DNA of 64,000 bases from Amia ocellicauda (GCF_036373705.1 NC_089869.1:11791676-11855675); one strand, 5' to 3'. Counted from the stretch's first letter, positions 21,070-33,208 are shown. Numbers and translations: made by a program. Notes: generated from the letters alone by a model not told the origin.

Positions 21070-23679
21070 TCATGTGCAGCTGCTCTCAGGCAGGGGGCTC
21101 TGTAAGCTGCGGTGGTCCAGGGCCCTCCACTGCCTCTTCTTCATTCCTGGCTCCATGTGGCACTGCTGAGGAATCACCCTCTTCAGCATTTTTCTGCTGG
21201 ACGTGGGCTGCAGCAGGCTCTCCTCTCCTCTCTCTCTCTCCTGGGACGACACAGACACCAGGTTCTGATCCCTCCACTGCCTCTTCTTCATTCCTGGCTC
21301 CACACGGCACTCTTGAGGAATCACCCTCTTCAGCATTTTTCTGCTGGATGTGAGCTGCAGTGGCCTCTCCTCCCCTCTCTCTCTCTCCTGGGACGACACA
21401 GAAAGCAGGTTCTGGGACCTCCACTGCCTCCTCTTGATGTGCCGGCCTGGCTCCACGTGGCACTGCTGAGGAATTACCCTCTTCAAGATCATTCCGGTGG
21501 AGGTGGGCTTCTCGGGCTCGGCAGGACAATGTGGGATCCTGCTGAGGGGCCGGCCCTGGCCAGGCTGAAGAGTACTGGGACTGTGGGCAGCATTCTCCAC
21601 ACAGACCTCTCCCAGCTGTGTGACGCTGGAGTCACAGGGGCCACAGGAAGCCTCCTCCAGGGCTGCAGTGCCAGGATGGCCCTGTGGGGTTCCCATCTGA
21701 CTGCAACCCCCTTCCTCATGGCCCCTGTGCTCCTCCGTGGACGAGGACACGCGGCACACAGAGGCGGGCTTGTTGGGCACAGCCGGACGACCTGGGATCA
21801 ATTCCCAAACGACCTTGTGGCCACACTGTGAGTCGGGAACAGAGGCGGCGTAGCCCTGAAGGCCGAGGTCATCGTCTTCATCAAGGAGCCACTTCTCCCA
21901 GTCCTGAAATTGTGTTCAAACCAAATTCATTTGCACCACGTTATTTCAGAGTAACAGAAATTGTGCCCTTCAATGGCATCGTCTGTTAATTGTAGGAAAA
22001 TACAATACATGGTCACCAGCTTACAAAATCCATCTTGATGGGCTCAGCGGGACGATGTGGGGATTGCCACAGGACCTTGTGCCCACACTGTGCTGCCCTG
22101 GACTCAGTCACCGAGGGGGAGTAACCCAGCAGGCCGTGATCGTCCACTCCATACAGGAGCCACTCTTCCCACTCCTGAAATTGTGTTCAAATCAAATTAA
22201 TTTGCCTGAAGTTATTCCAGATTCACAGAAATATTGTATTACTTAAGACATACATATTATCTGTATGTACACATCCATGTACAATTTAAAATATATTTGG
22301 AGGTGCCATTGAGTCATAAAGTTCAAGACTTTCACCCTCAGTTGGACATTGTTCTCAATACTAATGAAACACACAGTGCAAATAATTAACCTCTTAAGCT
22401 GGCAGTCAAAAATGGGAATTTCATCCTAAAAGGACTGGCCCCATTTGAAAAGCCCTTAACTCTGTAAATATTTGCATCATATGCATATGAATGGTATCAT
22501 TTGAAAGGAAATCACTTCAATTTGTATATATGCTCAGAACATAGCTTGGAGTAACACAATACACATAACAAGATGAAAAAACTACTTTTGTGTGTTGTTT
22601 CAATATGCAAAGTCTCCTAAAATCTCCTAAAAAAGGCACTTTTTTTATAAAGCTCGCTTAATCTCCACATATCCCTTCAGTGGCGTGTGGACAACAACTG
22701 TACTGATTTGTGTGTTGATAGGACCAGAGGTCCTAAACACAACTGGAGAGGTTGTGAGAGGTGTCTAAACACAACTGGAGCTCAAATAACACAGATAAGC
22801 GAATAATGCCATGTGCTAATGCAGCACAGTCACTATCTCATATTTCACAACCTGTCAACCAGGAACTTAATGTGCATAAAATCAAATCCAATAGCTGGAA
22901 TAACATTTATAGCACAGATCCTGATGCTGGCAAGGTTACAGATCACATCAGAGAATACATTCCAACTGTTGTAACAGCACTTCAGTTTTCTATAGGCATT
23001 CATTAAAATGCAGCGTAGCAATGACGGTGTATTGTAGGCATGTGAATTAAAATATATCAATAAGAATAAGAAATGATGAAGACAGCAACAACAGATTGGC
23101 TATGTGGAAAAACTCAGACGGGCACAGAGCCCAATCAGTCCGCACTGCTGGCACATAGGCTGCTCTGTGCACAACACCTGTGTGACCAGTCTGTGTATAA
23201 TGTGTGAAATCCTATCAAACACACAGAAGTCCGGACCGATGATATAAGCCAGCTGTGTGTCGTGCGCCTGCGCACTTTACTCCGGACATTTTGAGCTCCG
23301 TACTGCCGTGTGCCGCTTCTACCCAAACGGTTTCTGTATCGCCGTGATCAGTCGACTGTCTGCTTGCAGACAGTGTCACATTTGTCCGTATTTTCTTCGA
23401 TTTGCATTATCGCGATGGAGAGCAGATATCGCGCCCCCCTTCATGATGCGCCGGCGATCTTCTGTTTTTTCGCGGCAGAGAATGATCGAGCGCATTAGAG
23501 AGGAGAGTCTCAGCTTCACGTCATAGCAAACACCCCCAACAACACGACGTGCACAGTGCACTTCATATTAACACACGGGTTTGATGCGCTTTTAAGGGTC
23601 CCAGCGCCATCTGTCTGCTTACACGTTACCAAAGACAATTGAAACATTTAATATTAGATCTCCAGCTTACCTTCTCCAT
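21070..23679 (-). CDS. unrecognised three-exon gene with duplicated exon and coding tandem repeat
   Basis: Coding exons join in phase 0: 23679-23671 (MEK), 22174-22025 (50 aa) and 21903-21070 (277 aa plus stop), predicting 330 aa. The start has a strong context (gacagcATGG). Donors are gtaagc; both acceptors read gaacacaatttcag. Exon 2 and the start of exon 3 are homologous: WExWLL, DDxGLxGY, CGHKVxW, then RPAxPxK. The flanking intron matches too, so an exon with its intron was duplicated. Exon 3 ends with about 2.7 copies of a 49-51 aa unit (LKRVIPQxC, EPG, KKRQWR, SSQERERGEE). The protein is Pro/Ser/Glu/Arg-rich, with no signal peptide or membrane segment. I do not recognise the family and assign no function. 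Splice consistency supports a real gene; conservation is untested. Confidence 0.6.
21080..21480. repeat. 147-bp coding tandem repeat
   Basis: About 2.7 tandem copies of a unit containing CCTCCACTGCCTCTTCTT and a TC-rich stretch on the plus strand, with period 147 bp between the last two copies. The first copy is slightly longer and more diverged. The period is a multiple of three, keeping the minus-strand reading frame open. Confidence 0.8.
23205..23410. repeat. CpG-rich copy of an unnamed repeat
   Basis: This stretch aligns with 18950-19165 in the same orientation over shared blocks such as CTATCAAACACA, GACATTTTGA and ACTGTCTG. Many positions that are CpG here are TpG or CpA in the other copy. 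It lies in intron 1 of the unrecognised gene. Function unknown. 22250-23200 has no exon I can support. Confidence 0.6.
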
Positions 23680-23759
23680 GCTGTCTTCGATATTTTAATG
23701 GTAAAATATCAATAAAATGGCGACAATATCAACGACAATATATAAACGATGCTGTTCGC

Positions 23760-25540
23760 TGTTCGTATCCAGTCCGAGTTATGACTCGTGTCGCTGGTTG
23801 CTTAACAACTCGACATTCTAGAACATCTGACATTCCATAAACAACGTGGTGGGAAACCAGCAACATACATGACAAAATAATTGCTTATGGGAATACAGAA
23901 ATTGATAGGAGCATAACCTTTATTGTCTTCAAACAAACATATTGCATATTTCTGGCAAAATGGATGAGGTTAGCTGGTGTTTTTTAAGAGTTTATTCTGC
24001 AAATCAAAACACTATGCAGAAAAGTCAGCAAAGATTGGAACTGTTTCATATACTGTACAAACACACACAAACAGAGAAGGGATTCCATACCAAAAATAAT
24101 AATGATAAAGATCCCCATCAATCTGATTTGAAAACATTACCTACATTCGTAGCTTCGTATCTTGATATCTGAGCAAAGGTGTTACTCCTGTACAATACCC
24201 TGGGTATTTAAACATTTGTGTTGGAAAGGATTATCATCAGGTCGTAGCACAACATAACCAACACAACAGTTGTACCCCCTGGTAATGAAACGCACTGATC
24301 CGCATCCCACCTTGGAAACATCATCTTCATTTCATTTAATTCAAATACATGTGAAAAAATTATAATTTGAAACTTTTCACGTTAGTCACATAACTTGCAG
24401 AGCTCTTGTGTGGGAGCAGGGGCAGTGCTGTTTAAAAAAAAGCAATGCTGACCTGGAATATCAGTCATGAGCACATCAGATATATATATATTATAAATCC
24501 AGTGTTATTCGCCTGTGAAAAAGCATTATCTCTATCTGTTTATTTTTGACGGTGCCTCTTGTCACTGAAATAATAAAAAATGTGCTGACAGGGTAAAGTA
24601 ATGATACTCTGAATGGACCACTGAGGACCATTCTGCATGTTGTCCCCAAAGGTCTTGGACATATTCTTAGTGCCTTTATGCACACTGTCATTCATTATTA
24701 TTACCCCGATTATCCCCCACCCCCTTCTTCTTTACAATGTTCTGTTAGTGTCCATTTATTCATGTTATCTTTTTTTCTGAAAGGACTTTCCAATAAAACT
24801 CTTAAGTATTTTCCTTCTCCTATTTTCACGCTTTTCCATCTTAATTGTCGCTGTCAGTGTATGAAGCACAAATCACATATTTTTTAAACGGAAATTGGGG
24901 AAGAAAATCAATTCAGAAAATTGAAAATAATAACATTTATACAGCCCTACATATAAAATTGCTTAGTTAAATCTGTGCTGCATTTGCAATGAGGATCAAA
25001 CTTTTAATTACAATTCATAATCTATTAATTGAACTAATTTCTATTTCTGCTAACTATAGCCACTAACCTGTGTTGACTATATCTCTGCTGCTCTGCACTC
25101 CCAACCTGCTCACCCTCTTTACCTGGCTGAGCCTCGCTTGTCTTGCCTTCTTTAATCTTAATTTCTGACTATCTATTGGACTTTTCTTTCCGTTTGTAAT
25201 ATTGGGATGTACGTCAGGTAGGCTAATAATACCGACTGGCTGCACGGATTAACTTTATTTCTAAGGAACAGTAACCTACTGCTGACAGCTCGTGCAGTTT
25301 GGCTATTTCACCATGTCCCATCGCTCTAGAAATCAGGCCTGTACGCTACTCAGGAAAGCCCACCTGAAATTCAGTGTTGGAGTGAGCAAACAAATACTGA
25401 ACAAAAATTGAACTTTTTCGCCTAAAGATCACCAGCCTTACTGCGGGACACTTGTCAGGATAGAAGGGGAAATTAATAGATCAAAGTACAGAAAAGTCCT
25501 TGAGGAAAAGGAAAGCTGAAACCGGGAGGGAAGTTCACCT
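23760..25540. other. intergenic, no gene seen
   Basis: Upstream of the unrecognised gene. AT-rich sequence without a supported exon, inverted repeat or transposon end. Confidence 0.45.
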
Positions 25541-25850
25541 TTCGGTGTGACAATGACCCAAAGAACAACTACACTGGCTGGCTAAGGAACAGAAAATTCA
25601 TGCCTGAGGGGCCCTGTCAGAGCCTGACCTGAATCCAATCGAACGTTTGTGGCATGACTTGAAGATTGCTGTCCATCAACACTCCCCAAAGAACGTGGCA
25701 GAGCTTGAACAGGTTTGTAATGAATGGTCAAATATTGTCAACTCGAGGTGTGCAAAGTTGGTAGAGACTCATCTCAACAGACTCACAGCTGTAAGGTGCT
25801 TCCACCAAGTATTAACTCGGGGGTGGGGTTATGATATTTCAGTTTTATAT
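25540..25850 (+). pseudogene. degenerate Tc1 transposase C-terminal fragment
   Basis: The plus strand carries DNDPKN (second catalytic Asp block) and, after frame breaks, EPDLNPIERLWHDLKIAVHQ, the block with the catalytic Glu, then NVAELEQVCNEWSNI and CAKLVETHLNRLTAV. This is the C-terminal third of a Tc1 transposase from a family different from the other copies here. The N-terminal half is not recognisable. Confidence 0.8.
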
Positions 25851-26080
25851 TCTCATTATATATCTTTTTTACACACTACAAATGTTTTCCCCTTTACAGT
25901 GGTGCATACATAAGTGGGAGGGAAATCTTTAGCAGCTATCCAGGAGTGACAATGTCTGAGCTCAGAACAAGCAGAGTGAGTCTTAATGCACAAAGTATGC
26001 CTCGAAAGCATTACCAACCAAATGTTCTCGTCGATTTGTTGGGTAACGGTGCTAATCGGTCTTCTTGCATTTGATCTTAG

Positions 26081-26814
26081 GTGGTGACAACGAGAAGAAC
26101 GTGTTATGGATTGCCATGGCTGGTACTCATCAAATCTGGGCTCTCTTCTTAGAGGATGGAAAACGTCCAAAAGGAAGGTAAGCAGAGGCACTCCTATATA
26201 GTTCATCCTACAACACACTCGGTATAACTCTTCAGGAATCAAGGCTCTTTTGTATGATTTGTAGCAGAACTCCAGATATTAAGAAGCTCTCCAACATTAA
26301 AACCATAAATGCTTTCAAACATTGACCGTCATACCAACTTAACTGCGTGCGTATTCTACAGTGTACAGAAATCTCTAATTCTAGCAGAATAAATCATATA
26401 CGCTGTGGTCCAATGTTCTGGGTTCAGGAAATTCAATACATGCATGATTCATGGATACAGGCCCAGGCTTCTTGAACAAGTGCCCCCCCATATCAAAAAA
26501 TAACAACAATAATAAATAATATAGTATATAAATGTAAACACACAAATGGATCAAATGGAAAAATGTTTTTTGCTTGCCAGCGAGTCAAAAAAAGGGACCT
26601 GTGTCTGTTTTGCTGGAAGTGGAAATGAAGAGAACAGGAACAACGCCTACCCTCACAAAGCCGGGTTTGCGCAGCCTTCAGGCCTGGCCCCCGCGCCCGA
26701 GGAGCCCTGGAACTGCGTGTTCATCGCTGACAGCGAGATCTGCACCGTGCGCTCCGTCTCTCTGCAGGATGGGGCCGTGAAGCACCTGGTCAGAGGAGAG
26801 AGAGAGACCCCCTG
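26081..26814 (+). CDS. nhlrc2: two NHLRC2 exons (partial gene or relic)
   Basis: Exons 26081-26177 and 26581-26814 join in phase across a 403-bp intron with a standard gtaag donor and ttgccag acceptor. Together they read [49 protein letters not shown] and [12 protein letters not shown], matching the beta-propeller (NHL) part of NHL repeat-containing protein 2, a thioredoxin-like plus NHL protein. The second exon ends in a proper gtaaag donor. The acceptor of the first exon (cttag) is also good, yet I find no neighbouring NHLRC2 exons in the window: upstream is a Tc1 remnant, downstream a decayed transposase. Frames and splice sites are intact, so it may be a young partial duplicate, or part of a gene with very long introns. 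Confidence 0.75.
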
Positions 26815-27299
26815 GTAAAGTTCTTGGCCTTAGATCTTCTCACCTGCACCTTATTCTCAATATTATTGTTTTTAAATGGTCCGTTTTTATGAAGTTATTT
26901 ATTCTTGTTTTAGGTCAAACAAGTATAATTGCATTTTTTATTCAGATGCCCTTTCTTTGGTGGCAATTGCAATGAAGTCATTTGTTCTTGAGAATCTAAA
27001 TGTGATTTCAGATTTGTTGAAAGGCCCCGTCTACACTATTGTATTTTGTCTTCAAACCCACAAGAAAGCAGCGACGGCACAGACAACCACGTTATATTCC
27101 GGTTTTGCAAAGGCACCACAAGTTTACAATGAATCTCAATTGGATGGCTGCCAAGCCCGCTTCATGCATGCAGAGAGACGTCTTCTCATGAATCAAGTCG
27201 CCAAGTTGCGTTCTGGAATTCCTTCTAGGGGAATTTCTCTGAAATATCCAAAAAACACACAACAATTGTTTTGTTTAGAACACTTCACATTTGTCAAAC

Positions 27300-28487
27300 T
27301 TAAACCTTTCGCATAATGCTGTGTTTCAAAGGAATCACCCGGGAGTTTTCAAATGTGTACGCTGGCAGAGGGCAAAAGTCCAGAAGATCATTGACATTTA
27401 TGGACCGCATTACTTCACTTTGCCCTTTCACAGCAAACAAGTGGAAATGTGGAAGGTACTCTGAAAGAAATACCTTCACAACCAAAAAGAGAGAGCTTTT
27501 CTCCTTAACCTTAGCCAACACAATTTCTCCAAACTCAAGTGTCATCAAAGTCTGTCACTACAAACAATGTTCCTTTAAACTGAACATGCATGACCATTTT
27601 CGAATTTCACTCGGTAAATCCGAACTGTCTTACAGCAGCAAGCACAGCATCACTGTACACAACACTGCTAAATGGAGTTCCTTCCCTAACTTGTAACTGC
27701 AGGAAAAAATGAGCCAAAGGAAAGATAAGCTTGAAAAACGTGATGCCTATCAGCAAGTGTTTTGCACACATTGTTCAAATTCAGACTGTCTGACACATCT
27801 CTTGAAGTAAGATCGTTTCCTTTCAAATCTCAATGTCCACAGTCTGATCAATGGGCCAAATTGAAGTATTAGCCATGAGTCATGTCGAAGGTATTGATGT
27901 TTGGGTCTTAACTTCATATCAGGAAACAGTTCTTTTCTCGTTTCAAGATATTCCTGAATGATTTCATTTAAGTAGTCAACTTCTGATGCTGATATTGCTT
28001 GAGCACATATCAATTCCACGATGTCTTTAAGTTGCAAAAACAGCTGCCATACATGGTCCTCAAAATCAGAGATTTTGTCACCTATAAGAACAGGCAAAAG
28101 TTTGAACAAACACCAGTTCTGCACTGCCTGACCACCCAGCTTACCACCTTTGGGATCAACTTCAGAAGGCATTGTATCGCAGTCATATCCAAGATATTTA
28201 AATTGAACAATGTGTCGATTGAACAGTGAATAAGGAAACCATTTCTTTTTCTTAGTGAAGTACTTGATATACAAAGCAGTGTCAAAGGAAACAATTGCTT
28301 TAAAAAGGTTGTGACCTAAACATGGGGGCAATCCAGGCTGACAGACCTTAAAGCAGGGTGTCAAAGATACGGCCCTCCAGCAGGTTTCATCCGGCCGAGA
28401 TGATTTGGGTAAAAAAAAACGTTTGCATAGAGTTATAATCAACTGTGTGCAATAAGCAAAGTAAGAGGTTTCTATGATATGATGCAT
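27300..28487 (-). pseudogene. decayed DNA-transposase-like gene, class uncertain
   Basis: The minus strand has a 245-codon frame (28487-27750) with GLPPCLGHNLFKAIVSFDTA, GGKLGGQAVQNWCLFKLLP, LRPKHQYLRH and FGPLIRLWTLRFERK. A second frame (27548-27300) holds LEFGEIVLAKV and ends VIPLKHSIM. The two belong to one protein in this order, broken by frameshifts and stops. Proteins of this type are common as repeated, transposase-related genes in fish genomes. I cannot fix the superfamily (CACTA-like is one guess from the HxLFxxIV block). No ends or inverted repeats were found. Confidence 0.6.
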
Positions 28488-28924
28488 TCATTAACACTAC
28501 AAGCGCTGGTTGCAGACCGCGGTAAAGTCAGCTTGGCGTATCATAGTTTGATTGTTGACTCGCTCTCCCCGACATGAATGTGAATTCAATCAAAACCTAT
28601 GATTTACTTGCGAATCATTGAAAAAAATAAGTATCTCCAAAACCACAGCAGATACAGGGTTAAAATATACTATTATTTAAAAAAAAACAAGTGTGAATTG
28701 TTTCAAGTCTCTGATTTACCTGTGCTTTTTATTTTTAAAATGGAATTACACATTATAATAATTGAATACGAATACTAAAGCAACAACATGTCCAATATAT
28801 ATATACACATTTAAAAAAATAAAAAATAACAAAGCAGATACTAATGCAAAGTCATTATAGCGGAGGGAGATTCCATAACATAAAGACCATTACCGTTTAC
28901 TAGGTTAAGGATATAACCTATCTA

Positions 28925-28928
28925 TCCA

Positions 28929-28985
<57 letters not shown>
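28925..28985. repeat. TC/TA compound microsatellite
   Basis: A CT run passes directly into a TA run next to the following Tc1 element. Confidence 0.9.
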
Positions 28986-28990
<5 letters not shown>

Positions 28991-28995
28991 GCATA

Positions 28996-29375
28996 CACCG
29001 ATCAGCCATAACATGATGACCACTGACAGGTGAAGTGAATAACACTGATAATCTTGTTATCATGGCACCTGTCAGTGGGTGGGATATATTAGGCAGCAAG
29101 TGAACATTTTGTCCTCAAAGTTGATGTGTTAGAAGCAGGAAAAATGGGCAAGTGTGAGGATCTGAGCGGCTTTGACAAGGGCCACACTGTGATGGCTAGA
29201 CGACTGGGTCAGAGCATCTCCAAACTGCAGCTCTTGTGGGCTGTTCCCGGTCTGCGGTGGTCAGTACCTGTCAAAAGTGTCCAAGGAAGGAAAAGCGGTG
29301 AACCGGCGACAGGGTCATGGGCGGCCAAGGCTCACAATATTAGGCAGGAGGTCATAATGTTATGGTTCATCGGTG
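28996..29375 (+). mobile_element. deletion-derived Tc1 element (MITE-like)
   Basis: 380 bp flanked by TA at 28994-28995 and 29376-29377, with matching ends CACCGATCAGCCATAACATG and, inverted, CACCGATGAACCATAACATT. The interior retains the start of the transposase gene (ATGGGCAAGTGTGAGGATC at 29144) and the GRPR linker region, then jumps to the right end. It is the same family as 1360-2127. Confidence 0.9.
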
Positions 29376-29879
29376 TATATATATACATGTATATATATAG
29401 TAAATACCTTGTACTGGACAAATGATTTTGTTTTGCTAGGGTTAAGCGATTACCTAATTTTACAAACTTTATAGTTTGATTTTGCTGAATGACACTCCTC
29501 TCCATCAGTGTCAGTGTCTCTCTGTCGTTTTGTTGCGGTTGTTCTGCTTTTTCCCTGTCTTGTCTGAAAAAAGCATATTCTATCAATCTATCTTTCTAAT
29601 AATTCAATTCTAATGAAATCAATGTTTATTGACTGTACTTCGTGTACAATAATGATCAATTGAATACACATATGCAAGTTATTCTCATTATTCCGTCTCT
29701 TGGTGGCGGTTGTGCTTATTGCCGTGCATGTGTGAAAAATAAAGGCTTATTCTGTCGTATTCTGGTACTTTTATATGTTTATTTTGTCAAATGTACGTTG
29801 ATTATTTAAATACACAAGCACAATTATTGTATTATGTACTTGTAGACAACCTATACACTCTTGTGTAAGTGTTAATAAC

Positions 29880-30220
29880 GCACAGACAGCGCAGGCGCAC
29901 ACATGACGCTCATGTGCACATACATGACTGCGCACAGAAACAGGAATCGTCAGCAAACCGTCAAACACATGCCTGCAGTGGCCATTCCGTCTAGAAATGA
30001 CGGACGATTCCCTGCCGTTTACCTTTGGCATAAGCAGCGCAGACTGTCAGGGTGAAAACGTGCCTGTTTTTGTCGCAAACCCTGCATGCTGCGCAATGCG
30101 GGCCTTGTTTTAAGCGCAGCGCATATTCAACGTCACGGAGCCGCTCTCTGTAAAACGGCAGCGTGTCGGCGGCTCACACTCGACCAACCGGCTCCAACCG
30201 GCGGACTGATGTCACATTGA
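29880..30220. promoter_or_regulatory. CpG-rich island-like segment
   Basis: Compared with its AT-rich surroundings this stretch is GC-rich with many CpG (GCGCAG, CGTCACGG and CGGCGG motifs). It could be the promoter of an unseen transcript or an old repeat. No exon with splice sites was found beside it. 29378-29880 and 30221-30800 hold nothing I can name. Confidence 0.35.
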
Positions 30221-30800
30221 GTTATGATGACACTGATTAGCACATTTCAAAGACATATATTCACAAACCGCCAGCACTTTCACGACCTTGAAAACAACCC
30301 CGAAACTGTGTGGATGAAGGTAAAACTAGTAGACAAATGACTTCACAGCCTTTTCAATATTGACTTAAAACACCCAAGTGTTTCTTCCTAATTGCAAAAT
30401 GTAGTATTTTCAGCTCACTCACCGATATAGGATTCAGCCTTTGATGTTTAATTACGTTTTCTTTATCCTCTTACTTTTAAAAGAAATCTTGGTTATTCGT
30501 GGTGACTTTTTTCTCTCCACACAAAACGTACACTAAAGAAACAGCATCTTTCCATTCCCTTGCAAAGCCTTGGCGCCAGACTGAGCATCATCTGATTGGC
30601 CAAAAAACCCGCCAAACACTGAGTATCAATACAATTATATATACATTTGGAGACGGTTTAAATATGATTTTTATTCAGATATTACATGCAAAATCCGATT
30701 TTGGCCTCGAAAATAAAAAGCAAATTATATTACAAAAACTTTTATTTCCCAGGTTCATCAGAGCTAACTTTTTTTTCTCCCCTATTATGATTATTATAAA

Positions 30801-30874
30801 TGTTAAACTACTGTCAATTAAATGGGACAATTAACAATTGTTAATGTTCCAATTTAATTGACAGTAGTTTAACA
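30801..30874. repeat. 74-bp palindrome at the left edge of copy B
   Basis: The sequence reads as its own reverse complement about a centre at 30837/30838, with three mismatched pairs. The core TTAACAATTGTTAA (30831-30844) is perfect. The right half is the first part of the duplicated segment; the left half is an inverted copy of it. At the edge of copy A (4819) only the core palindrome is present and the left flank is unrelated. Confidence 0.85.
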
Positions 30875-33177
30875 CTATTCTTTTTAAAAGTTCAATCATT
30901 TAACTTCATTATTTCATTTCCTCAATTGCTTTAGCAAAATATCCACTTTATAACATTACACAAATACCAATCCAGAACACAATGCAACATTGATGTTTCA
31001 AACTAAAAGACATGTATTTACAGCAGTCGGCAGAATTTACAGAGAAGTGCAGCGACTCTCACTGTCCCCCCTGTTGAACTTTGAACTCTTGCAGCAGCTT
31101 CCCCAGATGTTGACCATCATGGAGTTTGACAGTGAAAGAAGCTGTTCACGTTATTACCCCATTATTTTGGAAAAAAGACTGATCTGTGTGAAAATATGTA
31201 TCAGGGTTTTATAGTTTTTATGCAGATTCTCTTCATCATTTTGAAAGCAGTTTCACTGTTGTTGAAGATGTAAGATCACTGTTAGTATATGACCAGGTCA
31301 CAGCTATGCAGGCTTGTGATACAGTTATCAAGCTACGCTTTGCCAGAGGTGGGTTTCTGTCTGGTATTACAGGGGAATTACATTGTTTTTTGTTGTTGCG
31401 TATTTCTCTGTGTTGCCATAACTGTTTAAGTTAAGACTGACCTGCAACATGAATAAATCAATAAATCAATAATAATGGGCATAAACAGCTTTGACAACAC
31501 AGAGAAGCATGCAACACAATACAGATCATTCAGTGGCACTTTATGAGAGCGTACAGTTTCACAGGAGGTGATGAGCATTAATAATTAGAACTACAAAATG
31601 AAGACTTGCTGAATGTTAATAACAGTCCAGATTGGAGCTAATCCCACCACCCGTGTGTGTGCTCGTATTTGAGTTAAATGTGTTGATTCTTGTATCAGAC
31701 AGGTAATTCAGCTGTAACATCAGGTTTAAGGACACATCAACTGTAACACATCCATTGTAAACTGTTTTATAGTCTACAGCTATATACACATAATATTTCA
31801 ACATTAGTTTTAAAATAATTTCTCCACTTTAATTGTATGCTGAATAAACCTTCAAATTGTAACACTTTTAAATGTGTTACAGTCCTTAACCGTTTATTTA
31901 CAGTGGTTTAACATTCAAGTAAAAAAAAAACGTTTTCAACATGAATTATCATCGTTTACGGAAAGTCTGTAATATGTTTTTACAGTTGTGAACACTGATT
32001 ATACGGTAGTTTGTCATTAAAGAATGAGAAACATATTGCAACCTTCATTATTACAGTTAATTCACATTGAAAACTACGGACATGTGTCCAGTGTAGCCTG
32101 TCTGTTCAGATAGTGTCTGAGCGGCAGGATGCTCAGGCGCAATTGAGCGCACAGTTTGCACACTTGTGTCCACGTTGTCACAGCGCTGCCAGGCCGCTGC
32201 TTTGTCACCGACCATCCTGCGACCTTGCACAGCGTCCTATACAGCCCACAGCACGAAAAGCATCTCAAACACAAGATCTGGACACACAGAAAAGTGTTCC
32301 CTCCAACATGTTTCCCTCATGTGGAAGGAGATGGGGGTTTAAATGACATGCTCTTTAGCATGTAGCAACAGCAAATGCACAGCCACACAATGTGCTCGCA
32401 GTCTGAGCCTTCAGCCCATGACTCAGTTCAGATTGAGAAAATCCCATTGCGCATGCGTTTGGACCTCTATCTGCTTCTGTTTCAAATGCTGAACAAAGAG
32501 ACACAGATTTAGTTTGCAAGTCTCCCAACTGCTATATGTTTGCATTACATATATAATTGTATATCGGAATGCAAAACACACAGCCGGTGTCGTCTCATTG
32601 CTTTCATGGAAACACGCTGCGGTTCACTTCATATGGTTTCATGCCTAATTCGGATTAGTCCCTACGCGTCGCGCTCAGTTTCACAGCGCATTGACAGCTG
32701 ATGAGCGCAGCGCTGTCACTGCAGTCAGACACTGTGTTCACACTGCAGACTCGACCAATACAGTCACTGAAGACAAGTGTGCGCTGCTTCACTAGCACTC
32801 ACTCGCCTCTGCGTTTCTCTGTGCACATGTGAGCGACATTCACCAGTGCATGTGCGCACATATGGCTGATAGACGTGACAGAGAGTGAAATGAATACAGT
32901 CCAGTCGTCTGAGCTATACTGTCGGTGCCGGTATTTTATTTTGCGTGGCTTGAGATGCGTCACTCATGACGCGTTTCTCCGCCCAGGGCCGCTGCGCTCA
33001 TATTGACAGACAGGCCGCATCGAACACTTTAAAACACGGGTGCAAGTTTACACCGGCCCAGCAGCGTCACATATTAGTTGAGGCGGCCCTGGGCCAGATG
33101 CGTCCTTTCCCCGAGACAGCGGAGGAGATCCGCGAGCGAACTGTGCCCCACACGTCACCATGGCGACGTGAACGCTA

Positions 33178-33208
33178 TGACGTCACACTGGGTCCCGATA
33201 CATAAATA
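33178..33208 (+). promoter_or_regulatory. CRE plus TATA promoter of kinase gene B
   Basis: TGACGTCA at 33178-33185 and ATAAATA at 33202-33208, unchanged from copy A, as is nearly all of the proximal upstream sequence. Both genes should therefore start with the same regulation unless distal elements differ. Confidence 0.6.
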
